Shown here: positions 17,080 through 24,253 of the stretch, in pieces
How the letters are laid out: the number at the start of each line of letters is the position of its first letter
How positions within the stretch are numbered: position 1 is the stretch's first letter
DNA from: Chlamydia trachomatis
Lineage (GTDB): Bacteria > Chlamydiota > Chlamydiia > Chlamydiales > 2-12-FULL-49-11
Assembly (NCBI GenBank): GCA_945872565.1
Contig: CAMBZN010000011.1
Location: forward strand, 1-43,819
Direction: 5' to 3'
Length of the DNA: 43,819 nucleotides
Translations under genes and position numbers: made by a program
The notes under the pieces: model-generated
What the model was told of the DNA's origin: nothing
The model's input: the letters and a program-made list of their open reading frames with translations, nothing else
The model's database searches: none

Positions 17080-17300
17080 ACTATCTCCTTATTTCTTATA
17101 CAGGCTCTTCTTAAATCTAGAAAAGTCAATAAATCTAATTCCATTTCAAAATCTTCATTTATTTTTTCAACCTCTAATTCTGCCTTGTCTAACTTTTCAA
17201 TTTCCTTAGTGGCTCTAAATTCATTGTAAAAGACATCTACCACCTCAACTCTCTGCAAGAATTCCCGCGCCATTAAACGAGACACACAATCATCACACAT
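17031..17300 (-). CDS. Small charged protein between AlpA-like and DUF927 genes
   Basis: 89 residues, ATG 17300 with AAGGGG upstream. It overlaps the AlpA-like gene by 8 nt (ATGTGTGA) and the DUF927 gene by 49 nt, a compact arrangement typical of mobile-element operons. The N-terminus has CDDC (residues 2-5); the rest is acidic and helical, likely coiled coil. No known family was recognised. The tight overlaps and ribosome site support a real gene. Confidence 0.65.
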   Translation of the reverse strand: MCDDCVSRLMAREFLQRVEVVDVFYNEFRATKEIEKLDKAELEVEKINEDFEMELDLLTFLDLRRACIRNKEIVWKKLNQKDYFFRKKK

Positions 17301-17544
17301 TTTTATCCCCTTGTAGAAAAGCTACCGCTTGCCAAAATTTATTTTCATTGATGAGAACACGTCTTCCTACAGTAAGAAAAGCTTCCGTAAAACCATTTTG
17401 AGGACATCCTGCGCGAAGAGCCCATATTGCAGACTCACTATCTGGCCAAGTTCCTCGGTCCTTATTTTTTGCTGCAAATTTCTTTACTGTATATATTCCC
17501 TGAGCAACTGTATTTATTAACTCCTTTGCGTTGTCATCTTTCAT
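17293..17544 (-). CDS. AlpA/excisionase-like DNA-binding protein
   Basis: The frame extends to 17628, but ATG 17544 (MKDDNAKELINT) has AGAGGA 5 nt upstream and gives an 83-residue protein of usual size. The C-terminal half (NGFTEAFLTVGRRVLINENK then FWQAVAFLQ) has the VGRRVLIDE..F..W pattern of AlpA/excisionase-type small DNA binders used by phages and satellites to switch on excision or integrase expression. It heads the replication operon. A palindrome (17658-17678) lies about 115 bp upstream and could be its operator. The family call is by pattern. Confidence 0.72.
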   Translation of the reverse strand: MKDDNAKELINTVAQGIYTVKKFAAKNKDRGTWPDSESAIWALRAGCPQNGFTEAFLTVGRRVLINENKFWQAVAFLQGDKNV

Positions 17545-18011
17545 TAGATCCTCTCTATTGATTTTTTTTCTTCTACTTTGCGTGCTTTTTAAATAGAGAA
17601 AAAGCCCCCAAGTAAAAAAAGACTTCAAAAATAGGGCATAAATAATTTTAATTAAGTACTAAATAGTTATTATTTAGTCGTTTAGGTTTTTATATTTTTA
17701 AGCTGAAATATTTAAAAAATGGGGGTTTTTTGATTTTACAGAAGGAATTAATACTTCTTTTTTAACCATCCCCTCACGAAAAAAATTACAAAAACCGCGA
17801 AGTCCTGCTCAAATGTCAGTATGGAGGCAAGCACAAGAACAAGCGCACGTTACCTAAAAAACAATATGTACCTATATAGCTAAAGATAGAAAGGTTAGCG
17901 GAAATCTACGCAAACAGTTTTGATAAGTTATCCTTAACTTGTTATCATTGGGGACAATAGATTATACTAAATTTTATGTCACCTTTCATGCACGTTAAAG
18001 TTCGATGGGCT
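17545..18011. other. Control region of the element with a possible decayed coding remnant
   Basis: A 467-bp gene-free stretch. It holds the palindrome at 17658-17678 and an AT-rich promoter-like part. At about 17772-17879 on the plus strand a startless open stretch reads LLKCQYGGKHKNKRTLPKK and ends in TAG. Its more GC-rich, codon-like composition suggests a remnant of a lost gene. The latter half may contain the replication origin, but no iteron array is visible. Confidence 0.4.
17658..17678. promoter_or_regulatory. Palindrome upstream of the AlpA-like gene
   Basis: ACTAAATA and TATTTAGT are perfect 8-bp arms around a 5-bp centre. The position in the control region between the AlpA-like operon and the cargo gene makes it a candidate operator. 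Confidence 0.45.
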
Positions 18012-19100
18012 TTAATAATCCTTTTTCAAACCAATAAATTTACCATTTTCATGTATTCTAGGATCATTTTCTTTGATTACTACTTTCATTCTATCCCTGA
18101 GGAATTTAGGTTTATATATTGGAAAAGTGCAGGGCAGATTCTTTAGTGCATTATCTACTAACTGAACTCTACTAATTTTTTTGAATTTTCTTAATTCATT
18201 TGATACTTCTTTCCAAGCCTGTCTTGCATAAGGAGTTAAATCCTGCTCGCATTCTTTATTTTTCTTAGTCTTACCGTGCATGTTATTTTCAAATTCAGGA
18301 GATTCTAATTTTTCTGCAAGTCTTTCTATTAAAGAGTCTAACAATAAAATTATGTCATTATTTGATAAAGGAAAAGTTAATGGATCGTCAGAGTTAAATG
18401 CACTAAAATAACATCCCATAGAAACTTGGTATTGCATTTGCATGTATTCTTTTAGGTTTTTACAATGAAGATTATTTAAAATTATGGCTGCAAATTTGTC
18501 ATGAAAAGATAATGTCTTTAAAAATTCCACTAGAAAAGAGAGCGAAAGATATCCTCGCTCTTTCCATGCTTTATAGACAATGTCCTTAGAAATAGACTCG
18601 GAATTTTTTTCAACACACACTGGGTAAATTATACAAAGACCAAAATGCTCGTCGTTTTTTGTCCATTCTTTAAAAAATTCATGGTTGTTTTTGTTGTCAG
18701 AAGCTATTGATAGTAAAAATCGAAGCTTATTCTCCAGTAAATCTATATAATTCGTTCCCGACAAAGAAAATACTTTAAACTCCAAGAGATCTCTAGCATC
18801 TTCTATAATCCAAGAACTAAAATTGCAGTTAGTTAATATAAGTTTAATCTTTTCCCAATACCATAAAACAGAATTTTCTAAATTTTCCTGTCTTATATTT
18901 TTTTCCTTTTCTAAATCCTTTTCCTCTTCTTTAATAATAGCTTTTATTTTTGGATCGTTTTCCAATTTTTCAAAGATATGCGGAAGAAAAGTTAAGGCGG
19001 CTTTGGGTGTATATGCATTTCTTACCCCTTTTAAATCGAAAGCTATTAAATTCTCTATAATATATTTTTTAATATTAATATGATTTTTATTTGGCTTCAT
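18012..19100 (-). CDS. Hypothetical cargo protein coupled to the integrase
   Basis: 362 residues. Its ATG at 19100 lies inside the last codons of the integrase gene (14-nt overlap), so the two are translationally coupled. Predicted mostly helical and soluble, rich in Lys/Glu/Asn, with no signal peptide. The C-terminal region has ARQAWKEVSNELRKFKKISR and a basic end. I find no Walker, nuclease or protease motif and do not recognise the family. In satellites the slot next to the integrase often carries accessory genes, including anti-phage functions, so it is a reasonable candidate for testing. That is inference from position only. Confidence 0.72.
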   Translation of the reverse strand: MKPNKNHINIKKYIIENLIAFDLKGVRNAYTPKAALTFLPHIFEKLENDPKIKAIIKEEEKDLEKEKNIRQENLENSVLWYWEKIKLILTNCNFSSWIIEDARDLLEFKVFSLSGTNYIDLLENKLRFLLSIASDNKNNHEFFKEWTKNDEHFGLCIIYPVCVEKNSESISKDIVYKAWKERGYLSLSFLVEFLKTLSFHDKFAAIILNNLHCKNLKEYMQMQYQVSMGCYFSAFNSDDPLTFPLSNNDIILLLDSLIERLAEKLESPEFENNMHGKTKKNKECEQDLTPYARQAWKEVSNELRKFKKISRVQLVDNALKNLPCTFPIYKPKFLRDRMKVVIKENDPRIHENGKFIGLKKDY

Positions 19101-20172
19101 TAGTACTCTCTGTTAACATATTTAAATTCATTTTTTCCATAAGATCAGCCACATGCTTTTGACTGTAGTGAGCATATCTACGTGTCATACTAGGAGATTT
19201 ATGTCCCAAAATTGTCATAAGTTCCCCTTGCGTAGCACCATTCATGGCTAAATAAGAAGCCGATGCATGTCTTAGATCATGAAACCGAAAGTTCTTAATA
19301 TTCGCCTTTTTTAAAACTTGTAAAAATGTATTTCTAATATCTATTAAACCAGATGAATTTTTTCGACTAAGAGGCTTAAAAACTAACCCTGTGTCTATGT
19401 CTGTTTTAGTGTTAGATAAAAGAATTTTTTCTATAATTTCAGTAAGGGGGATAATCCTTCTTTCTCCATTTTTAGTATTTTCAAGAGTTATTGATTTATT
19501 TGTAAAATCTATATCTTCCCATTTAAGATTGGCTATCTCTCCGAATCTCATTGCAGTTAAGAGCGCTAGTGAAACAATCGAATACAGGTAGCGATTTGGC
19601 GAAGCTTTGCAAGCCTCTAGCAAACGATTTTTCTCATTAATGCTAAGTAATCTATTCCTCCCCTTCCCTTCTGATGGCTTAGACACTTTTCTCATTGGCG
19701 TATCATCTATCCACCCCCATTCTTTCATAGCAATTGTTAATGCTTTAGATATTGCAGCAAGATACCTATTAGTTGTTGATGGGCTTCGAATGTTTCCTTG
19801 TGGGGTCTTTTCTGCAAGTAGAGCATCTCTAGCTTCTGCTATATGGGCAGGACTAAGATCTGAAAGTAGAAGATGACCTAATCTACTTTCCCACCAATTT
19901 AGATAAGCTGTTTGTTTAACAACTCTATGAGGAAATTGTGATAACCACTGAGAAATAAATCTATCTAATAATTCTTTGAGTGTATGCTTCTTTGCTTCTG
20001 CTGTTTTAAAATGCCTTCCATCCCTAACAGCTGACTCTGTATCTTGAATCCATTTTTTTGCTAATGTCTTTGTTCGAAAAGACCCTCTTTGTTTAGGATA
20101 CCCTTTTAAACGAACTTCTGCATGAAAACTTACCGTCCCATCAGCTTTTGTATATTCTCTAATTGCTCCCAT
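19087..20172 (-). CDS. Tyrosine recombinase (integrase) of the tmRNA element
   Basis: 361 residues, ATG 20172 with AGGAAAAG upstream. The N-terminal arm-binding region (about 1-60, with GTVSFHAEVRLKGYPKQRGSF) is followed by a SAM-like core-binding domain (about 65-160) and the catalytic domain with R209 (TAMRFGE), K234, H298-x-x-R301 (FHDLRH), H324 (LGHKS) and Tyr333 (RRYAH), the complete active set. It lies 367 bp from the tmRNA 3' end with its start toward tmRNA. It should catalyse integration and excision at the 24-bp core, with the AlpA-like protein as a possible excision factor. Intact. Confidence 0.95.
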   Translation of the reverse strand: MGAIREYTKADGTVSFHAEVRLKGYPKQRGSFRTKTLAKKWIQDTESAVRDGRHFKTAEAKKHTLKELLDRFISQWLSQFPHRVVKQTAYLNWWESRLGHLLLSDLSPAHIAEARDALLAEKTPQGNIRSPSTTNRYLAAISKALTIAMKEWGWIDDTPMRKVSKPSEGKGRNRLLSINEKNRLLEACKASPNRYLYSIVSLALLTAMRFGEIANLKWEDIDFTNKSITLENTKNGERRIIPLTEIIEKILLSNTKTDIDTGLVFKPLSRKNSSGLIDIRNTFLQVLKKANIKNFRFHDLRHASASYLAMNGATQGELMTILGHKSPSMTRRYAHYSQKHVADLMEKMNLNMLTESTNEAK

Positions 20173-20317
20173 AACTTTTCCTTTTTTTAAAGGAGAAAAG
20201 CCTAGCTTAATTGGTAATAAAAGTCACCAAGAAGACTTATAATCTGCTGACCAATGATCCATAAATCATTATTAAACAATAGTTAATGCGTTGCAACTTC
20301 ATTGAAATCAAACGATT

Positions 20318-20334
20318 TACGCACTTTTTACGCA
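20318..20334. repeat. Inverted arm-type repeat near the integrase
   Basis: TACGCACTTTTTACGCA is the reverse complement of the 17-bp arm motif at 12208-12224 and 20484-20500. It lies 150 bp upstream of the integrase start, so it could bind integrase and autoregulate. Confidence 0.65.
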
Positions 20335-20476
20335 CTTCAAGAAAAAGCTGCTATATTTTTCACAAACTTCTAAGCTCTCTCCTTCTTGTAAATACTAGGT
20401 TTCACAACATTCACAAAAATCACATGATTCAAAATAGAAACCTGAATTTTATCAAGTTTTTATGGCACTTTTATTT

Positions 20477-20500
20477 AGTCTAGTGCGTAAAAAGTGCGTA
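20477..20500. repeat. Arm-type repeat at the right end of the element
   Basis: Identical 24 bp to 12201-12224 in direct orientation, 39 bp from the attachment core. See the left copy for interpretation. Confidence 0.75.
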
Positions 20501-20503
20501 ATT

Positions 20504-20538
20504 TTAATAAAAAAGCCAGCTCAAGCTAGAGCTGGCTT
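20504..20538 (-). terminator. Intrinsic terminator immediately after tmRNA, supplied by the element
   Basis: Perfect 10-bp arms AAGCCAGCTC (20513-20522) and GAGCTGGCTT (20529-20538) around a 6-nt loop. On the minus strand the hairpin is followed by TTTTTTATT. It begins two bases after the tmRNA 3' end and lies inside the element, so insertion replaced the original terminator with this one. Confidence 0.85.
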
Positions 20539-20562
20539 ATGGAGGTGGGGAGATTCGAACTC
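20539..20562. mobile_element. attR: attachment core inside the tmRNA 3' end
   Basis: The 24-bp copy that still forms part of the functional tmRNA; identical to 12068-12091. Confidence 0.88.
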
Positions 20563-20939
20563 CCGTGTTGAATGGATCCATGATCACGTCTACATACTTA
20601 TTCACTTGTTAAAACCTCACGAAATGACGACAAGTGACAAGCACATTTATCGTAAGGCTTTTTCGAAATCTCAAGCTAAGGGCCGAAAAAGACCCTCCCC
20701 AAGCTCATACCAAGAATATTACGATGAGTTAAGACCCCCTGGTCCAAATCTTAGTCATCGGCAAAATCACCTTTTGGGTGATTAAGCTGCAAGAGCCATC
20801 GTCTCTTTAGCTACGCTAAAGTCAACTTGTACTATTTTTTTGTTTGCATTTATGTTTTTTCCGGTTTTTTTAGGAGGCCAACCAGAACCCTCCGTATGCA
20901 ATAATTACTTACACCATCCAGGCGATACCACTCACCCCC
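20540..20939 (-). ncRNA. ssrA: tmRNA (one-piece)
   Basis: Rescues stalled ribosomes and tags the nascent protein. The 5' end GGGGGTG (20939-20933) pairs with CACCTCC (20547-20541, one G-U), leaving discriminator A at 20540; CCA is not encoded. The T arm GGGAG TTCGAAT CTCCC is at 20565-20549. The tag frame runs from GCA at 20847 to TAA at 20782-20784: 21 residues beginning ANKKIVQVDF and ending in MALAA, the proteolysis signal. The 3' end is the integration site of the adjacent element yet stays complete, because the element carries an identical 24-bp core. Confidence 0.95.
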
Positions 20940-20994
20940 TAAATTGTTAACTTCATAGTAACTACTTTAATCTATTAAATCAAAGGTTAAAAAT

Positions 20995-21018
20995 GCCCGA
21001 AATATTTCTAATTCGGGC
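20995..21018 (-). terminator. Terminator after the RRM protein gene
   Basis: Arms GCCCGAA and TTCGGGC around a 10-nt loop, followed on the minus strand by ATTTTTAA. It separates the RRM gene from tmRNA. Confidence 0.65.
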
Positions 21019-21033
21019 GAAATCAAAAAGAAA

Positions 21034-21315
21034 TTATCTTCTTCTTCCTTCTGGTTTGTCAACTCTTGGTCTTGCTTCGTTAACTGTCAAAGCGCGGCCT
21101 TCGAATTCTTTACCATTCATCTTATCAATAGCTGCTTGTGCTTCTTTAGTGTTACTGAATTCTACAAATCCAAAACCTTTTGAACGGCCAGAATCTCTAT
21201 CCATGATAATCTGAGCTGATGTTACTTCTCCAAACGGCGAAAACATTTCTTTTAAACTGTCGTTATCCATAGAATAAGCGATATTTCCAACATATAATTT
21301 TTTTTCTTGTGCCAC
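21034..21315 (-). CDS. RRM RNA-binding protein
   Basis: 93 residues forming one RNA-recognition motif: RNP2 LYVGNI (7-12) and RNP1 KGFGFVEF (about 46-53), with the aromatic residues that stack on RNA. A short Arg-rich tail (RPRVDKPEGRRR) follows. This glycine/arginine-tailed single-RRM type is found in cyanobacteria, Chlamydiota and others, where it is linked to cold or stress RNA handling. It is divergent from a DEAD-box RNA helicase across 268 bp, so the two may be co-regulated RNA-remodelling proteins. The family is certain; targets are unknown. Confidence 0.93.
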   Translation of the reverse strand: MAQEKKLYVGNIAYSMDNDSLKEMFSPFGEVTSAQIIMDRDSGRSKGFGFVEFSNTKEAQAAIDKMNGKEFEGRALTVNEARPRVDKPEGRRR

Positions 21316-21583
21316 TGCGGGTCTCCTAATAAAAAGCGTTTCTTGAGAGAAACACTATACTTTCAAATTTACTTTACACAATTAGTCATAAAAACTGTTT
21401 TTATTTCTAACCGATAGAAATACTATATATCAACAAGGGTATTTAATACACATAAGATTTTCACATCCCCCATTGAAGAATGTTTTTTACAGAAAAAAAC
21501 TCGCCAATTTTATAACTAGTGTATCTTTTAATGCAGCGATTGTGTATTCTTTATCCGATTAACAAAATATACAAGGCAATTTC

Positions 21584-23434
21584 ATGGGTTTTTCAGCATT
21601 CGATTTAGACGAACAAATTATTAAAGCAATTGAGGAGTCGGGCTACAGCGAGCCTACAAAGATTCAGATGGAATCTATCCCTCAAATTTTAAATAAAAAA
21701 GATGTAAGAGCATCGGCTCAAACAGGAACTGGTAAAACTGCATCATTTTTGCTTCCTGCTTTAAATCTTCTTGCAAAAAGTCCCTCAAGAGGCGGCAAAG
21801 GAGCTAAAATTTTGATTTTAACTCCTACTCGTGAACTTGCTCAGCAAATTACCGTTCAAGCTGAAAAATACAGTAAATATATGAGCAAAATTCGTTCGGT
21901 GTGCATTGTTGGTGGCGTACCCTACCACAAACAGCAGGCAAAACTTTTTGCCCCTCACGACATATTAATTGCAACCCCTGGCCGTCTAATAGACTATATG
22001 AATAGAGGCAAGATCAACTTCTCTAACTTAGAAATGCTTGTTCTTGACGAAGCTGACCGTATGCTTGATATGGGATTTTCTGAACCCGTTGAAGAAATTA
22101 TTTCACAAACTCCTAAAAGTCGTCAGACTCTTCTATTTTCAGCAACTCTCAAAGGTGAGGTGTTAAAACTTTCACAAAAATTCATGAAGGATCCTGTAGA
22201 AATAGTAGTACACTCTGCTCACGAAAAACATGAAAACATCGATCAGAAGCTTTTGTACATTGACAACCTAAGCCATAAAAATGATCTTTTAGACCACATC
22301 CTTAATGCAGAAGACATGAAATCAGCAATTGTTTTTACTGCAACAAAAAGACATTGTGATGAATTAGTTGATGAACTAACTGAAAAAGGATTTTTAGCAT
22401 CTGCTATTCATGGTGATATGAACCAAAGGCAAAGAAGTCGCACTATCAAAATGCTTCAAGAGCGTAAAATTGATATCTTAGTTGCAACAGATGTTGCAGC
22501 TCGAGGTCTTGATATCTCTGACATCACCCATGTAATCAATTTTGACCTTCCAAGAGATCCAGAAGACTACGTTCACAGAATCGGAAGAACAGGACGTGCT
22601 GGAAAAACAGGCACTGCCCTTTCCTTTGCAGGTTCAAAAGATATGCATATGGTTCCAAGAATTGAAAAATTCACTGGTCAGACAATCTCAATTATTGAAA
22701 TTAAAGGCTTAGAGCCTAAACAAAAACCTGTAGCTTCCACTTCAGATAAGTCTAGATCAAGAGGAGGAGGAAGAAGTAGCGGACGTCCTTCAAGATCTTC
22801 TGGAGATAGAAATAGCAGAGATTCTTCAAGACCTCAAAGAAGCGAAGGCAGATCTTTTAGCGGTGGCGATTCAAGACCTCCAAGAAGAGATGACAGACCT
22901 TTTAGCGGTGGCGATTCAAGACCTCCAAGAAGAGATGACAGACCTTTTAGCGGTGGCGATTCAAGAGCTCCAAGAAGCGAAGGCAGATCTTTTAGCGGTG
23001 GCGATTCAAGAGCTCCAAGAAGAGATGACAGACCTTTTAGCGGTGGCGACTCAAGACCTCCAAGAAGAGATGACAGACCTTTTAATGGTGGCGATTCAAG
23101 ACCTCCAAGAAGAGATGACAGACCTTTTAATGGCGGAGACTCAAGACCTCCAAGAAGAGAAGGAAGATCTTTTAGCAGTGGCGACTCAAGAGCCCCAAGA
23201 AGAGATGACAGGCCAACAAGTGAAGGAAGAAAAACTTCAAAAAGCAGAGATGATTTTAGAAATGACGGCGCTTCTACAAGATCTTTTTCTGATAGCAAGT
23301 CCGCTGAACGAAGAGTTTCTACAGGGGGAAAGCGTTCATTTGGAAGTAAACCATCAGGAGAAAAACGTGCCTATGGCAATAAGCCTTCAGGACGTCCCTC
23401 ATTTGGAAGTAAACCTGCTAGAGGTAGAAGATAA
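21584..23434 (+). CDS. DEAD-box RNA helicase with RGG-like repeat tail
   Basis: 616 residues. All DEAD-box motifs are present: Q motif YSEPTKIQ (21-28), AQTGTGKT (45-52), DEAD (155-158), SAT (about 186) and HRIGRTGR (from 331). The core of about 375 residues is close to the RhlE/DeaD type and unwinds RNA duplexes, for example in ribosome assembly or at low temperature. The last 240 residues are basic and disordered, with eight 15-residue repeats of the type FSGGDSRPPRRDDRP, probably nonspecific RNA binding or condensate formation. It is followed immediately by the rRNA methyltransferase gene, consistent with an RNA-maturation operon. Confidence 0.95.
   Translation: MGFSAFDLDEQIIKAIEESGYSEPTKIQMESIPQILNKKDVRASAQTGTGKTASFLLPALNLLAKSPSRGGKGAKILILTPTRELAQQITVQAEKYSKYMSKIRSVCIVGGVPYHKQQAKLFAPHDILIATPGRLIDYMNRGKINFSNLEMLVLDEADRMLDMGFSEPVEEIISQTPKSRQTLLFSATLKGEVLKLSQKFMKDPVEIVVHSAHEKHENIDQKLLYIDNLSHKNDLLDHILNAEDMKSAIVFTATKRHCDELVDELTEKGFLASAIHGDMNQRQRSRTIKMLQERKIDILVATDVAARGLDISDITHVINFDLPRDPEDYVHRIGRTGRAGKTGTALSFAGSKDMHMVPRIEKFTGQTISIIEIKGLEPKQKPVASTSDKSRSRGGGRSSGRPSRSSGDRNSRDSSRPQRSEGRSFSGGDSRPPRRDDRPFSGGDSRPPRRDDRPFSGGDSRAPRSEGRSFSGGDSRAPRRDDRPFSGGDSRPPRRDDRPFNGGDSRPPRRDDRPFNGGDSRPPRREGRSFSSGDSRAPRRDDRPTSEGRKTSKSRDDFRNDGASTRSFSDSKSAERRVSTGGKRSFGSKPSGEKRAYGNKPSGRPSFGSKPARGRR
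22855..23215 (+). repeat. 45-bp tandem repeat, eight copies, in the helicase tail
   Basis: Units encode FSGGDSRxPRRDDRP with a few variants (SEGRS, FNGG). The repeats keep other frames open on both strands, which creates long false ORFs here. Confidence 0.92.
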
Positions 23435-23484
23435 AACGTTTACCTAACAAGCCAAGCGAAAGCTATGTAATTGGAAAAAATTGT

Positions 23485-24183
23485 GTGCATGAACTACTTG
23501 ATCATGCACCACATAGAATTATTTCTGTAATTACATGTCACTCCAAAGATGATGAGCTTATAAAAAAACTTTTACTACTTAAAAAACCCGTTCATGAAGT
23601 GAACAGGAAAAAATTGGATGATTTGTCTAATTCGACATCACACCAAGGTTATGTAGTTGAGACATTAAAACGTGCTCAAGTAAATGTGCAAGATATCATT
23701 GATAATGCAAAAAAAAGGAGCATCGTTGTAATTTTAGATTCTATTTTTGATCCACAAAATGTAGGAAGTATTATCCGTGCTTGCGAATGTTTTGGAGCAG
23801 ATGCCCTTGTATACTCTAAAAATAAAGGGTGTAGAATCACACCAACTGTTACTAAAACAAGTGTTGGTGGAACAGAAATTCTTCCTCTAATAGAGGTTTC
23901 AAACCTTGCCTCTACCATAGAAAAGTTTCAAAAAGGGGGTTATTGGGCCGTTACTGCACAAATAGGCAAAACCGCCTCGTCGTTGTATAAGTTTGATTTC
24001 CCAGAAAAAACACTCCTTATTTTAGGATCTGAAGGGGAAGGCATTCAACAGCTCTTGTCTAAAAAAGCTGATTTTCATGTTTATATCCCTATGCTGGGGA
24101 GAATTGATTCTTTAAACGTCTCTCAAGCAGCGGCTGTTTTCTTAAATCAATTTAGATATTGCTCTTTTCTAGCAAAGAAGTAA
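23485..24183 (+). CDS. TrmH/SpoU-family RNA 2'-O-methyltransferase
   Basis: The frame from GTG 23485 gives 232 residues. The SPOUT signatures are present: LDSIFDPQNVGSIIRACECF (motif 1), LLILGSEGEGI (motif 2) and IPMLGRIDSLNVSQAAAV (motif 3, knotted SAM site). The N-terminal substrate-binding domain includes SHQGYVVE. Closest in layout to the 23S rRNA Gm2251 enzyme RlmB. The conserved N-terminal stretch YVIGKNCVHELL begins in frame before GTG (from 23464), where no ATG exists. Only ATA 23431 and ATT 23470 are possible earlier starts, so the true start is uncertain and may depend on coupling to the helicase stop at 23434. Confidence 0.88.
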   Translation: MHELLDHAPHRIISVITCHSKDDELIKKLLLLKKPVHEVNRKKLDDLSNSTSHQGYVVETLKRAQVNVQDIIDNAKKRSIVVILDSIFDPQNVGSIIRACECFGADALVYSKNKGCRITPTVTKTSVGGTEILPLIEVSNLASTIEKFQKGGYWAVTAQIGKTASSLYKFDFPEKTLLILGSEGEGIQQLLSKKADFHVYIPMLGRIDSLNVSQAAAVFLNQFRYCSFLAKK

Positions 24184-24253
24184 CTACAATTTTATCTTTT
24201 CTAACTATTAGGGTATTTGCTATACTCAAACGGAAACAACTTTCTTATCCACT

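Larger units (their letters stand above)
20173..20539. other. attR side of the element: arm sites and terminator
   Basis: A 367-bp stretch between the integrase start and the tmRNA end. It holds the inverted arm repeat (20318-20334), the direct arm repeat (20477-20500) and the tmRNA terminator (20504-20538). The integrase promoter must also lie here, but I cannot fix its hexamers. Confidence 0.6.
12069..20540. mobile_element. 8.5-kb integrative element in tmRNA, satellite-like
   Basis: Bounded by the 24-bp direct repeat (12068-12091 and 20539-20562). The integrase gene is next to the tmRNA end and matching arm-type repeats lie at both ends. All genes are on the minus strand, in the order integrase, cargo, AlpA-like, small protein, DUF927 ATPase, unknown, HGGxST-type protein, primase, lipoprotein. 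There are no structural phage genes. The size and content match phage satellites or small integrative plasmids. It seems intact: integrase catalytic residues, primase zinc ligands and Walker motifs are all present. Confidence 0.88.

Noticed and set aside
20462..20785. 107-residue plus-strand ORF
   Set aside because: Antisense to the tmRNA 3' half and its terminator; tmRNA structure and tag frame explain the region.
22834..23298. 154-residue minus-strand ORF of LLGGLESPPLKGLSS-type repeats
   Set aside because: Antisense shadow of the same 45-bp repeat, with no ribosome site.
22863..23447. 194-residue plus-strand ORF in another frame of the helicase tail
   Set aside because: It exists only because the 45-bp repeat keeps all frames open; the real helicase frame covers it.
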